Assembly (NCBI GenBank): GCA_937894495.1
Contig: CALCRR010000313.1
Location: 1 to 12,350, forward strand
Length of the DNA stretch: 12,350 bases
Reading direction: 5' to 3'
Source: an uncultured Ruminococcus sp.
Lineage (GTDB): Bacteria > Bacillota > Clostridia > Oscillospirales > Ruminococcaceae
Shown: one piece after another, positions 1-5,897 of the stretch
Position numbering within the stretch: the stretch's first letter is position 1
Layout: each line of letters starts with the position of its first letter
Program-made: the position numbers and the translations under genes
Notes under the pieces: model-generated
Database searches by the model: none
Seen by the model: the letters and a program-made list of their open reading frames with translations, nothing else
What the model was told of the DNA's origin: nothing

Positions 1-30
1 CGGAACAAAAATATCTCAAAAATCCGCGTA

Positions 31-60
31 TCAGTTTAGTGTCAACACACCCTAAGCTGA
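31..60. repeat. Imperfect 30-bp inverted repeat, operator-like dyad
   Basis: The arms 31-42 (TCAGTTTAGTGT) and 49-60 (ACCCTAAGCTGA) match as inverted repeats at 10 of 12 positions, separated by CAACAC. It lies about 25-55 bases downstream of the predicted start of a leftward transcript. It could be a protein-binding operator or a leader hairpin. As RNA it pairs slightly better when read on the + strand because one mismatch becomes G-U. No T-run follows closely enough on either strand for an ordinary terminator. Confidence 0.4.
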
Positions 61-91
61 CTATGTAGGTTAGCTTTTACTAACTATATAT

Positions 92-121
92 ACTATACCA
101 CCCCGACCCCATGTTAGTCAA
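92..121 (-). promoter_or_regulatory. Probable leftward sigma-70 promoter
   Basis: Read on the - strand, TTGACT (complement of 116-121) is followed after 18 bp by TATAGT (complement of 92-97), preceded by TGG as an extended -10. Transcription would start near position 85 and run out of the left edge. No gene or ribosome site is visible before the edge, so the target is unknown. Confidence 0.4.
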
Positions 122-310
122 GGGTGACTTATGACCTTGTGAATATATATCGGTGAATTTATGATGAATTGAGCTGCCCTTCGGCAGCAGCTGAAAAAAT
201 CGCTTGCGGCAAGCTCACCATGAGGGTATATTGCCCGTTTTTTCGGGGGATATGCTGTGCTTTTGAACGGGCATATTTAATATTTTGTTCACACAACAGA
301 GCTGTATGTA

Positions 311-319
311 TGCTATAAT
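311..319 (+). promoter_or_regulatory. Extended -10 promoter of the LRR-dockerin gene
   Basis: TGCTATAAT is a perfect extended -10 element. No good -35 lies at 17 bp; TTGTTC at 285-290 is too far upstream (23 bp), so the extended -10 probably carries recognition. The start would be near 326, immediately before a hairpin with arms 327-333 (ATCGCTG) and 350-356 (CAGTGAT), which would sit at the 5' end of the mRNA. Confidence 0.55.
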
Positions 320-401
320 TTACCTGATCGCTGTAATTGAGTAAATTCGCAGTGATAAAGAATTTTTCTGCTGTTTTAAAAACTCATTTATTATAGCCGA
401 A

Positions 402-1532
402 TTGACCGAAAGGAAGAGTATTAATGAAAAAAGGATAATATCGGCGGCGTGCGCACTGTTTATGGTCTTTGCAGCGGCGGCAGCTCTGCCGAAGGTCTCG
501 GTGAGCAGCTTGCAGGGCGTGAAGGCTTCGGCGGCTGAGATCGTTGAGAGCGGTTACTGCGGCACCGGGGAATATGACGAGGAGACCGATACCTATTCAT
601 ATAGGACCAGTGCCAGCTATACTCTTGACAGCGATGGTACTCTTGTGATAAGCGGTACAGGCAACATAGGTGAAAAAGCCTTTTTCGGCAGCGAAAAGAT
701 CAAAGATCTGATCATTGAAGAGGGGATAACAGGCGTAGGGCAGTACGCTTTTTCCGACTGCCGATATCTTGAAACTGCAAAGCTGCCCGAATCGCTGGAG
801 GGCATATATCAGGACGGCTTCGGCAGGTGCTTTATGCTCCGCAGCGTCAATATCCCCAAAAAACTGAAGGTGCTGGGGTCATCGGCATTCTATATGTGCA
901 GTTCACTTAAAAGCATTGAGCTGCCCGGCACCCTTGAATGGGTGGGTACCATGAATTTTTATTCCTGTGATGCGCTGGAAAGCGTAAAGCTCGCAGAGGG
1001 CTTGACCACTATCACAGGGGGAATGTTTGAGAGCTGCAGCAGCCTGAAAAGTATTGAGATACCCTCCACCGTCACCCATATAGAAAGCGCCGCTTTCCGG
1101 AACTGCACTGCCCTGGAGGAAGCAGAGATACCCGAGGGAGTAACGGCAATGAAAAGCAGCGTGTTTGAGAACTGTGAGAGCTTAAAAAAAGTGACCCTGC
1201 CCAGAAGCCTTACCGAAATAGATATCAACCAGTTTTACGGCGTGAAGGACAATGTGACGGTATACTGCTACAAAGATACAGCAGCGCATTTGTACGCTAA
1301 GAAAGAAGCTATAAAATTCGTGCTGCTGGACATCATAAAGGGCGACATAAACTTTGACGGCAGGGTGGATACCAAGGACGCCATGAAAGCGGCAGCCTTT
1401 GCCAAAAAGACCGCAGCCCCCAAAAACGATGAGGAGTTCACAGCTGCCGATGTGAACGGCGATGAAAAGCTAGACTCTAAAGACGCAATGGTGATAATCA
1501 GTGCGGCTAAGAACAAGACGGCTGTAAAATAA
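402..1532 (+). CDS. Secreted BspA-like leucine-rich-repeat protein with C-terminal dockerin
   Basis: A surface or secreted binding protein rather than an enzyme. Residues about 11-29 are a hydrophobic signal segment, with an ASA/A cleavage candidate near residues 42-45. Residues about 88-300 hold tandem repeats of about 23 residues of the LRR_5/BspA type (recurring AF..C.SLKSIELP-like units). Residues about 314-371 form a type I dockerin with two calcium loops (DINFDGRVDTKD and DVNGDEKLDSKD), which in ruminococci binds scaffoldin cohesins. LRR domains of this kind usually mediate protein or carbohydrate adhesion. The open frame can start only at TTG 402, which has no Shine-Dalgarno. A good AGGAAG (411-416) instead serves ATG 424, which is out of frame and stops after four codons; one more A in the A6 run (427-432) would give a classic MKKRIIS signal peptide. 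The true start is therefore uncertain: sequence error, frameshift, slippage or a genuine TTG start. Domain call is firm; partner cohesin unknown. Confidence 0.85.
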   Translation: MTERKSINEKRIISAACALFMVFAAAAALPKVSVSSLQGVKASAAEIVESGYCGTGEYDEETDTYSYRTSASYTLDSDGTLVISGTGNIGEKAFFGSEKIKDLIIEEGITGVGQYAFSDCRYLETAKLPESLEGIYQDGFGRCFMLRSVNIPKKLKVLGSSAFYMCSSLKSIELPGTLEWVGTMNFYSCDALESVKLAEGLTTITGGMFESCSSLKSIEIPSTVTHIESAAFRNCTALEEAEIPEGVTAMKSSVFENCESLKKVTLPRSLTEIDINQFYGVKDNVTVYCYKDTAAHLYAKKEAIKFVLLDIIKGDINFDGRVDTKDAMKAAAFAKKTAAPKNDEEFTAADVNGDEKLDSKDAMVIISAAKNKTAVK

Positions 1533-1533
1533 A

Positions 1534-1572
1534 AAAATGACCGATACAGCCTGCACTGTGTCGGTCATTTTC
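1534..1572 (+). terminator. Intrinsic terminator after the LRR-dockerin gene
   Basis: A 13-bp stem with one G-T pair (arms 1537-1549 and 1556-1568, ATGACCGATACAG/CTGTGTCGGTCAT) has a 6-nt loop and is followed by T residues; flanking A and T runs extend it to 1534/1571. It starts just after the stop codon. The A-rich left flank means it could also work leftward. Confidence 0.85.
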
Positions 1573-1585
1573 GTTATAATGTTGA

Positions 1586-1614
1586 TTGACTTGGCGGCGC
1601 AGATTTGGTATAAT
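1586..1614 (+). promoter_or_regulatory. Strong sigma-70 promoter of the four-gene unit
   Basis: TTGACT (1586-1591), a 17-bp spacer and TATAAT (1609-1614) preceded by TGG as an extended -10. The predicted start is near 1621, giving a leader of about 29 nt before the TTG start at 1650. Confidence 0.8.
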
Positions 1615-1649
1615 ATACTGTAAATGAGCAAGCAGGGAGGCGCAGCGGT

Positions 1650-2288
1650 TTGGATAAGCTCATATACGAATTTCCGCCCAGGCTTTCACGCAGCGAAAAG
1701 CAGGCAAAGGCTCTGCACGACCTGCAGGAGCACCAAAAGTTCAGGCGGCAGATGTATAAAAACCTGATACTGGCAGGGGTGATATTCGCTTTGTCCCTTT
1801 TGGTGAAGCCTGTGCTCATAAAAATACTGCTTATACTCATAGCTGCGGGCAATGCTGCGGTGGGAGCTTTGATCTACCGCTTTTACTCACTGTCAAGAGA
1901 TACCTCCCTTTATACACGCATTTATGATAACAGGCTGGAGCACTGCCAGAGGGTAGGGCTCACAGGGGATAAGCTGCATATCACCCTTTATTACAGCGAT
2001 ATCTCTTCCTCCCGTCAGGATAACAGGGGCAGGCTGATAGTCAGTCTGGGTACGCAGGAGAAAAGCTTCTGCGAAAGGGAGACTAAGCAGGGCGATAAGA
2101 AAGGCGAGGATATGGGCAGCACCATCACCCTGCGCTTTGCCGATACCCCCTCAAAGCTCACCCTCATAGAAAAAATGCACGAGCAGATAAAATACCCCAA
2201 AAAGCAGTATAACGTTATCAGCGACGAGGACGATTATTACAGCGACGAGGATATGAAGTGGGACAGCCTGCACAAGCACGGGCTTTAA
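1650..2288 (+). CDS. Two-helix membrane protein with soluble PH-like C-terminal domain (unknown function)
   Basis: A 212-residue protein I do not recognise by name. An N-terminal basic, Gln/Lys-rich cytoplasmic stretch (residues 1-36) is followed by two hydrophobic segments (about 37-54 and 57-77) with a very short turn. The rest is soluble and ends in a strongly acidic patch (DEDDYYSDED). The layout, with YDNRLE and a LYYSDI motif, resembles YcxB-like/bacterial PH-like proteins, in which such a domain follows two membrane helices; this is inference from pattern only. The TTG start is chosen because AGGGAGG (1634-1640) lies 9 nt upstream and the hydrophobic pattern follows properly. The nearby ATG at 1624 is in another frame and precedes the ribosome site. 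First gene of a unit with a strong promoter; 25 nt before the next gene. Confidence 0.7.
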   Translation: MDKLIYEFPPRLSRSEKQAKALHDLQEHQKFRRQMYKNLILAGVIFALSLLVKPVLIKILLILIAAGNAAVGALIYRFYSLSRDTSLYTRIYDNRLEHCQRVGLTGDKLHITLYYSDISSSRQDNRGRLIVSLGTQEKSFCERETKQGDKKGEDMGSTITLRFADTPSKLTLIEKMHEQIKYPKKQYNVISDEDDYYSDEDMKWDSLHKHGL

Positions 2289-2313
2289 AAAATAAGATGT
2301 AAGGTGAACCGAT

Positions 2314-2718
2314 TTGAAGTCAAGAATAGTAAAAAGGACCGCAAGGGCGGTCGGGGTCAATATGAGCAGCGAAAAGGCTGCCGTTTTAAAAAAGCTGGCA
2401 GCTGAGCTTGGGGCAGAGCTTGTCTGCCTTGATGAAAGCTGCGGCGGCGATACCGTGGGTCATGTATGCGGTGAGGCAGGCTGTAAAAAAAGCGCCGATA
2501 CCGCTATGGTCAGCGAAGAGCTGCTGATACTCTCGGGCTTTGAAAGGGATAAGCTGGACAGCTTTATCACAAAGCTCAGGGCAGAGGGCTGCTATATACC
2601 CCTTAAAGCCGCTGCCACCAGGCATAACCTAAGCTGGACGGTAAAGGCTCTGGCTGAGGAGATAAAAAGCGAGCATGAGGCTATGAAGAGCTATTCACGG
2701 GAAAGGCAGGCAGAGTAA
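2314..2718 (+). CDS. DUF3783 family protein
   Basis: A small soluble protein of 134 residues. Residues about 69-122 match the DUF3783 pattern: a LLILSGF segment, a helix with D-K-L-D-x-F, an IPLKAxxTxxNxxWT-like stretch (here IPLKAAATRHNLSWT) and a final helix EEIKSEH. The family is common in Clostridia and has no assigned biochemical role. The N-terminal part has a Cys-rich stretch (four Cys between residues 38 and 57), not clearly a metal site. The TTG start is supported by AAGGTGA (2301-2307), 6 nt upstream. Its stop codon abuts the next ATG, so the transporter is probably translated by coupling. Confidence 0.8.
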   Translation: MKSRIVKRTARAVGVNMSSEKAAVLKKLAAELGAELVCLDESCGGDTVGHVCGEAGCKKSADTAMVSEELLILSGFERDKLDSFITKLRAEGCYIPLKAAATRHNLSWTVKALAEEIKSEHEAMKSYSRERQAE

Positions 2719-3615
2719 ATGGTCAGGCAAAAATACAAGGGCGTTATCTGCATAGTCATGTCGGCATTCTTCTTTGCGCTTATGTCGCTTTTTGTGAGAA
2801 TGTCGGGGGAGCTGCCCACCTTTCAGAAGGTGTTTTTCAGGAATTTCGTGGCGCTGTTCATCGCAGCAGGCTCACTGCTGAAAAACCATACTAATATAGA
2901 GATAGGGGGAGCAAAAAACAAGGCAGCACTGTTTGTAAGGTGCGCCGCAGGCACCGCAGGTATGCTGGGAAACTTCTACGCCATCGACCACATGGTGCTG
3001 TCGGACGCTTCAATGCTCAATAAAATGTCACCCTTTTTCGTCATAGTTTTCTCAATAATATTTCTTAAAGAAAAGCTCACCCCCTTTCAGATACTCACCG
3101 TGGCAGGGGCGTTTATCGGCAGTCTGTTCATCATAAAGCCCAGCTTTGCCAATGTTGAGCTGCTGCCTGCGCTGGCAGGCTTCCTTGGGGGCATGGGGGC
3201 AGGTCTTGCCTATACCTGTGTGAGATATCTGGGGCAGCACGGCGTTAAGGGATCTGTTATAGTAGCCTGCTTTTCGGGCTTCTCCTGCATTGTTACACTG
3301 CCCTATCTCATATTTTTCTACCATTCTATGAGTATTGCACAGGTGCTTTGCCTGCTGGGTGCAGGTGCGGCTGCCGCAGGGGGTCAGTTCTCCATAACCG
3401 CAGCCTACACCTATGCCCCTGCCAGGGAGATATCCGTCTACGATTATTCCCAGCTTATCTTCACCACCACCCTGGGCTTTTTCTTCTTCGGCGATATCCC
3501 CGACGGCTGGAGCTTTCTGGGATATTTTATAATCATAGCGATGGCGGTGCTGGTGTTTGTGTATAACAACGTGTGGCACAAGCCGCAGGAGAACGGGCAG
3601 GGTGATGCTTCATGA
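2719..3615 (+). CDS. EamA/DMT-superfamily transporter
   Basis: An inner-membrane permease of 298 residues with about ten hydrophobic segments in two homologous EamA halves (about residues 8-139 and 150-284). Family features are an RN pair after helix 2 (R41, N42), an FLKEKLTPFQ stretch at the end of the first half (about 115-124), and the matching FFGDIPDGWSFLGYFIII in the second half. Members export or import small metabolites such as amino acids and nucleosides; the substrate cannot be told here. The ATG follows directly after the preceding stop codon and no strong Shine-Dalgarno is visible, which suggests translational coupling. Its last codons overlap the next gene in an ATGA junction at 3612-3615. 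Confidence 0.88.
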   Translation: MVRQKYKGVICIVMSAFFFALMSLFVRMSGELPTFQKVFFRNFVALFIAAGSLLKNHTNIEIGGAKNKAALFVRCAAGTAGMLGNFYAIDHMVLSDASMLNKMSPFFVIVFSIIFLKEKLTPFQILTVAGAFIGSLFIIKPSFANVELLPALAGFLGGMGAGLAYTCVRYLGQHGVKGSVIVACFSGFSCIVTLPYLIFFYHSMSIAQVLCLLGAGAAAAGGQFSITAAYTYAPAREISVYDYSQLIFTTTLGFFFFGDIPDGWSFLGYFIIIAMAVLVFVYNNVWHKPQENGQGDAS

Positions 3616-4364
3616 AGTCTCAGGAAATTCAGCATAAGATATACGATATTGTTATGAGCGTGTTCGCCGCAGCTTCGGCGGTGCTCATTCTTATAGACTC
3701 CACCCAGCGCCTTAACAGCTGGGAGCACACGGTGTATATAGCCTTGTACGCAGTGTTTGCCGCAGACTATCTTATCCGCTTTGTGAGAGCCGAAAAAAAG
3801 AAGAGCTTTGCAAGCCACAACATCTGGGACCTTGTGGCGCTGATACCCATTCACGGCATTTTCCCCGCCTTTGGCAATGCGAAGATAGACGCCGCTTTCA
3901 GTGTACTCAATCTTATCAGGATAGTCGCCTTTCTGTCCAGACCTCTCAGGAAGGCAAAGCGGTTTTACAACACCAACGGCTTTAAATACGTGCTTTTTGC
4001 CACCATAATGACCATTATCACAGGGGGCGTGCTGATACACTACGCCGAGGGCATGGATTTTGACGACGGTATCTGGTGGGCGTTCGTCACCGCCACCACC
4101 GTGGGCTACGGTGATATCTCCCCCGAGACTATCTACGGCAGGCTCATCGCCATGATGCTTATGATAGTGGGAATAGGACTGATAGGCTCGGTGACCAGTA
4201 CCCTGACCTCCTTTTTCCTTAACAGGCAGGATAAAAAGAGCGTGAAAAGCTCGGTGATAGCCACAATAAAAAGCGAGCTGGACCGCTTTGACGAGCTCAG
4301 CGACGAGGAGATAGAGGACATCTGCCGGCTGCTTAAAAGCATGAAGAGGGGAGCGCGGCGGTGA
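3612..4364 (+). CDS. Voltage-gated (Kv-type) potassium channel
   Basis: A 250-residue integral membrane channel subunit. The potassium selectivity filter TTVGYGD is at residues 162-168, preceded by the pore helix (DDGIWWAFVTA). Before it lie four hydrophobic segments and S5; the S4-like segment (about 98-117) has spaced basic residues R103, R110, R113, K116. S6 follows at about 177-202, then a short cytoplasmic tail with a helix rich in D and E. It should form tetramers passing K+ across the cytoplasmic membrane. No RCK/TrkA or cyclic-nucleotide domain is present. The gene starts inside the stop of the transporter (ATGA), so the two are translationally coupled. The direction of gating is not predictable from sequence. 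Confidence 0.92.
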   Translation: MKSQEIQHKIYDIVMSVFAAASAVLILIDSTQRLNSWEHTVYIALYAVFAADYLIRFVRAEKKKSFASHNIWDLVALIPIHGIFPAFGNAKIDAAFSVLNLIRIVAFLSRPLRKAKRFYNTNGFKYVLFATIMTIITGGVLIHYAEGMDFDDGIWWAFVTATTVGYGDISPETIYGRLIAMMLMIVGIGLIGSVTSTLTSFFLNRQDKKSVKSSVIATIKSELDRFDELSDEEIEDICRLLKSMKRGARR

Positions 4365-4370
4365 TATTTG

Positions 4371-4408
4371 AATTTTCCGCATAGCGTATGCTCATGCTAT
4401 GCAAAATT
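4371..4408 (+). other. Stem-loop after the four-gene unit, weak terminator candidate
   Basis: GCATAGC (4379-4385) pairs with GCTATGC (4396-4402), and AATTTT (4371-4376) pairs with AAAATT (4403-4408) outside a 2-nt bulge. No clean T-run follows, so termination here is uncertain, but no better terminator is seen between the channel gene and the phe promoter. Confidence 0.4.
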
Positions 4409-4433
4409 TAATTGTAAAATTTCTGTAAACTGC

Positions 4434-4462
4434 TTGAAATGGGGGCGGTCATGTGGTATGAT
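4434..4462 (+). promoter_or_regulatory. pheS: Sigma-70 promoter of the phe operon
   Basis: TTGAAA (4434-4439), a 17-bp spacer and TATGAT (4457-4462) with a preceding TGG (extended -10). Transcription should start near 4469, just upstream of the T-box leader. Confidence 0.75.
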
Positions 4463-4492
4463 ATTTATATATGAATTATATATCACTTGAAA

Positions 4493-4745
4493 CACTGTGA
4501 CCGAGAGAGTAAGCAGTCAAAATGATCTTCAGAGAGAGCCGCACGGTTTTACCGCTGCTGCAAGCGGCTTATTTCATCACCTGCCGAAGTTCACTCGTGA
4601 GTGGCACTGCCGAAGCTATTCAGTAAGCGGTGACGCAGCGTCTGCGTTATAGACAGGGGAATGATAGTTCCTTAGTAAGGTGGTCACAGAACATGGATAA
4701 CGGTTCTGTCCTGACGGGTTCGGGGCAGGGCTTATTTTTTATACT
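4493..4745 (+). promoter_or_regulatory. T-box riboswitch (tRNA-Phe sensing) upstream of pheS
   Basis: A leader that senses uncharged tRNA-Phe and permits read-through into the operon. Seen in sequence: the GAGAGTA motif of the specifier loop (AGTA 4508-4511); a helix GCAG/CTGC (4513-4516/4581-4584); AGAGAG and a distal stem GCCGC/GCGGC (4538-4542/4564-4568) with a CTGCAAGC apical segment; the likely specifier TTC (Phe) at 4590-4592 in GAAGTTCAC; a stem III hairpin ACGCAG/CTGCGT (4633-4638/4642-4647); and the T-box core AAGGTGGTC (4677-4685). TGGT (4681-4684) would pair with tRNA ACCA, fitting an A discriminator. The antiterminator pairs ACAGAAC (4686-4692) with GTTCTGT (4703-4709) and AGG with CCT. 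It competes with the terminator. The specifier position is the least certain part. Confidence 0.9.
4708..4740 (+). terminator. T-box-controlled attenuator terminator
   Basis: GTCCTG (4708-4713) pairs with CAGGGC (4726-4731), with one G-T pair, followed by TTATTTTTT. The left arm reuses bases that belong to the antiterminator (GTTCTGT plus CCT, 4703-4712), so the two structures exclude each other, as expected for a T-box. Confidence 0.85.
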
Positions 4746-4748
4746 CCT

Positions 4749-4812
4749 CTCTGCTCCAAACTATCCATTATCTTTGCACATAAATAAATCTAATGGATAT
4801 TTTGAAACAGAG
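4749..4812 (+). repeat. Inverted repeat between attenuator and pheS
   Basis: A perfect 9-bp inverted repeat, TATCCATTA (4762-4770) and TAATGGATA (4791-4799), extends outward through AAA/TTT (4758-4760/4801-4803) and CTCTG/CAGAG (4749-4753/4808-4812) across small internal loops. It lies after the attenuator and 45 bases before the pheS start, and contains no ribosome site. Confidence 0.5.
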
Positions 4813-4857
4813 GCGAGAATAATTTATGATCTTCTATTCAATATTGGAGGTAAGAAA

Positions 4858-5877
4858 ATGAAAGAACAGTTGAACAGTATCGAAGCAAGAGCTGAGCAAG
4901 AGCTTTCGCAGATAAACGATGTGAAGCTGCTGGAGGAGTTCAGGGTAAAATTTCTCGGCAAAAAGGGCGAGATAACCTCGATACTCAAGCAGATGGGCAA
5001 GCTTTCAGCCGAGGAGAGACCTGTTATAGGTCAGCTGGCTAATAAGGTGAGGGCTGAGATAGAAAATGCCCTTAACGCTAAAAAGGAAGAGCTCAAAAGC
5101 AAGGCTGAGGAAATGAGGCTGAAGGCTGAAACGCTGGACGTTACTCTCCCCGGTGCTGCCCAGAGGATAGGCAGACCCCACCCGCTGGACGTTACTCTGG
5201 AGCAGGTGGAGGAGGTATTCCTCGGCATGGGCTTTGATATCGTGGAGGGCCCCGAGGTGGAGACCGACCACTACTGCTTTGAGGCTCTCAATATGCCCAA
5301 GCACCACCCTGCAAGAGATACCCAGGATACTTTCTATATAAACGAAAATGTGCTGCTGAGAACACAGACCTCATCGGTGCAGATAAGGACTATGGAGAAG
5401 ATGAAGCCCCCGATAAGGATAATCTCCCCGGGCAGAGTTTACCGCTCTGACGCCGTTGACGCTACACATTCGCCCCTTTTCCACCAGATAGAGGGTCTTG
5501 TTATCGACAAGGGCATAACTATGGCTGACCTCAAGGGCACGCTGGAGCTGCTTATGAAGCGCCTTTACGGCGAGGAGACTCAGGTAAGGTTCAGACCTCA
5601 CCACTTCCCCTATACCGAGCCCTCGGCAGAGGTAGACCTTATGTGCTTCAACTGCAAGGGCAAGGGCTGCTCTATGTGCAAGCAGGAGGGCTGGGTCGAG
5701 CTGCTGGGCTCGGGCATGGTGCACCCAAAGGTGCTGGCTGACTGCGGCATAGACCCCGAGGTATATTCGGGCTTTGCCTTCGGCATAGGTCTTGAAAGAA
5801 TAACTATGGGCAGATACAGCATAAACGATATGCGTCTGCTCTATGAGAACGATATGAGATTTTTAGAGCAGTTCTGA
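4858..5877 (+). CDS. pheS: Phenylalanyl-tRNA synthetase alpha subunit
   Basis: Catalytic subunit of the cytoplasmic alpha2-beta2 enzyme that joins phenylalanine to tRNA-Phe. The 339-residue length is normal. Residues 1-95 form the N-terminal coiled-coil arm. Class II motifs are visible: motif 1 region around 108-135 (HPLDVTLEQVEEVF, then GFDIVEGPEVE), motif 2 around 191-213 (PGRVYRSDAVDATH, then FHQIEG) and motif 3 around 305-317 (GFAFGIGLERITM). FPYTEPS (250-256) belongs to the phenylalanine pocket. Four cysteines C263, C266, C271, C274 make a CxxC-x4-CxxC knuckle, a form I associate with clostridial PheS. ATG 4858 has GGAGG (4846-4850) 7 nt upstream; the frame is open further upstream to 4630, but that extension runs through the T-box leader and is not coding. 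Expression is controlled by the T-box. Confidence 0.98.
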   Translation: MKEQLNSIEARAEQELSQINDVKLLEEFRVKFLGKKGEITSILKQMGKLSAEERPVIGQLANKVRAEIENALNAKKEELKSKAEEMRLKAETLDVTLPGAAQRIGRPHPLDVTLEQVEEVFLGMGFDIVEGPEVETDHYCFEALNMPKHHPARDTQDTFYINENVLLRTQTSSVQIRTMEKMKPPIRIISPGRVYRSDAVDATHSPLFHQIEGLVIDKGITMADLKGTLELLMKRLYGEETQVRFRPHHFPYTEPSAEVDLMCFNCKGKGCSMCKQEGWVELLGSGMVHPKVLADCGIDPEVYSGFAFGIGLERITMGRYSINDMRLLYENDMRFLEQF

Positions 5878-5897
5878 TAACTGAGACAGGAGAGCTT

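Larger units (their letters stand above)
1..401. other. Non-coding intergenic stretch with several inverted repeats
   Basis: No credible coding frame is seen on either strand. The stretch is AT-rich and dense in short inverted repeats: an imperfect 30-bp dyad at 31-60; GCTGCC-CTTC-GGCAGC at 173-188; a 5-bp hairpin at 202-214; and a long imperfect stem with arms 228-239 and 266-276 (core GCCCGTT/AACGGGC) around a 26-nt loop. TGAGCT (170-175) can instead pair with AGCTCA (212-217), which would disrupt both small hairpins, so alternative folds exist. The right part carries the promoter and 5' leader of the LRR-dockerin gene; the left part carries a probable leftward promoter. Confidence 0.7.

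Noticed and set aside
424..438. Four-codon MKKG peptide as a regulatory leader peptide
   Set aside because: A signal-peptide-like continuation one base away makes a frameshift in the A run the simpler reading; no attenuator structure follows.
1624..1650. ATG start upstream of the two-helix protein
   Set aside because: It is in another frame and lies before the ribosome site AGGGAGG.
3444..4382. Antisense open frame of 312 codons opposite the transporter and channel genes
   Set aside because: Its product is His/Gly/Pro-rich with no domain pattern, while the + strand holds a transporter and a clear VGYGD channel in tight coupling.
4630..4857. Upstream extension of the pheS reading frame
   Set aside because: It runs through T-box stem III, the antiterminator and the terminator. 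PheS starts properly at ATG 4858 after GGAGG.
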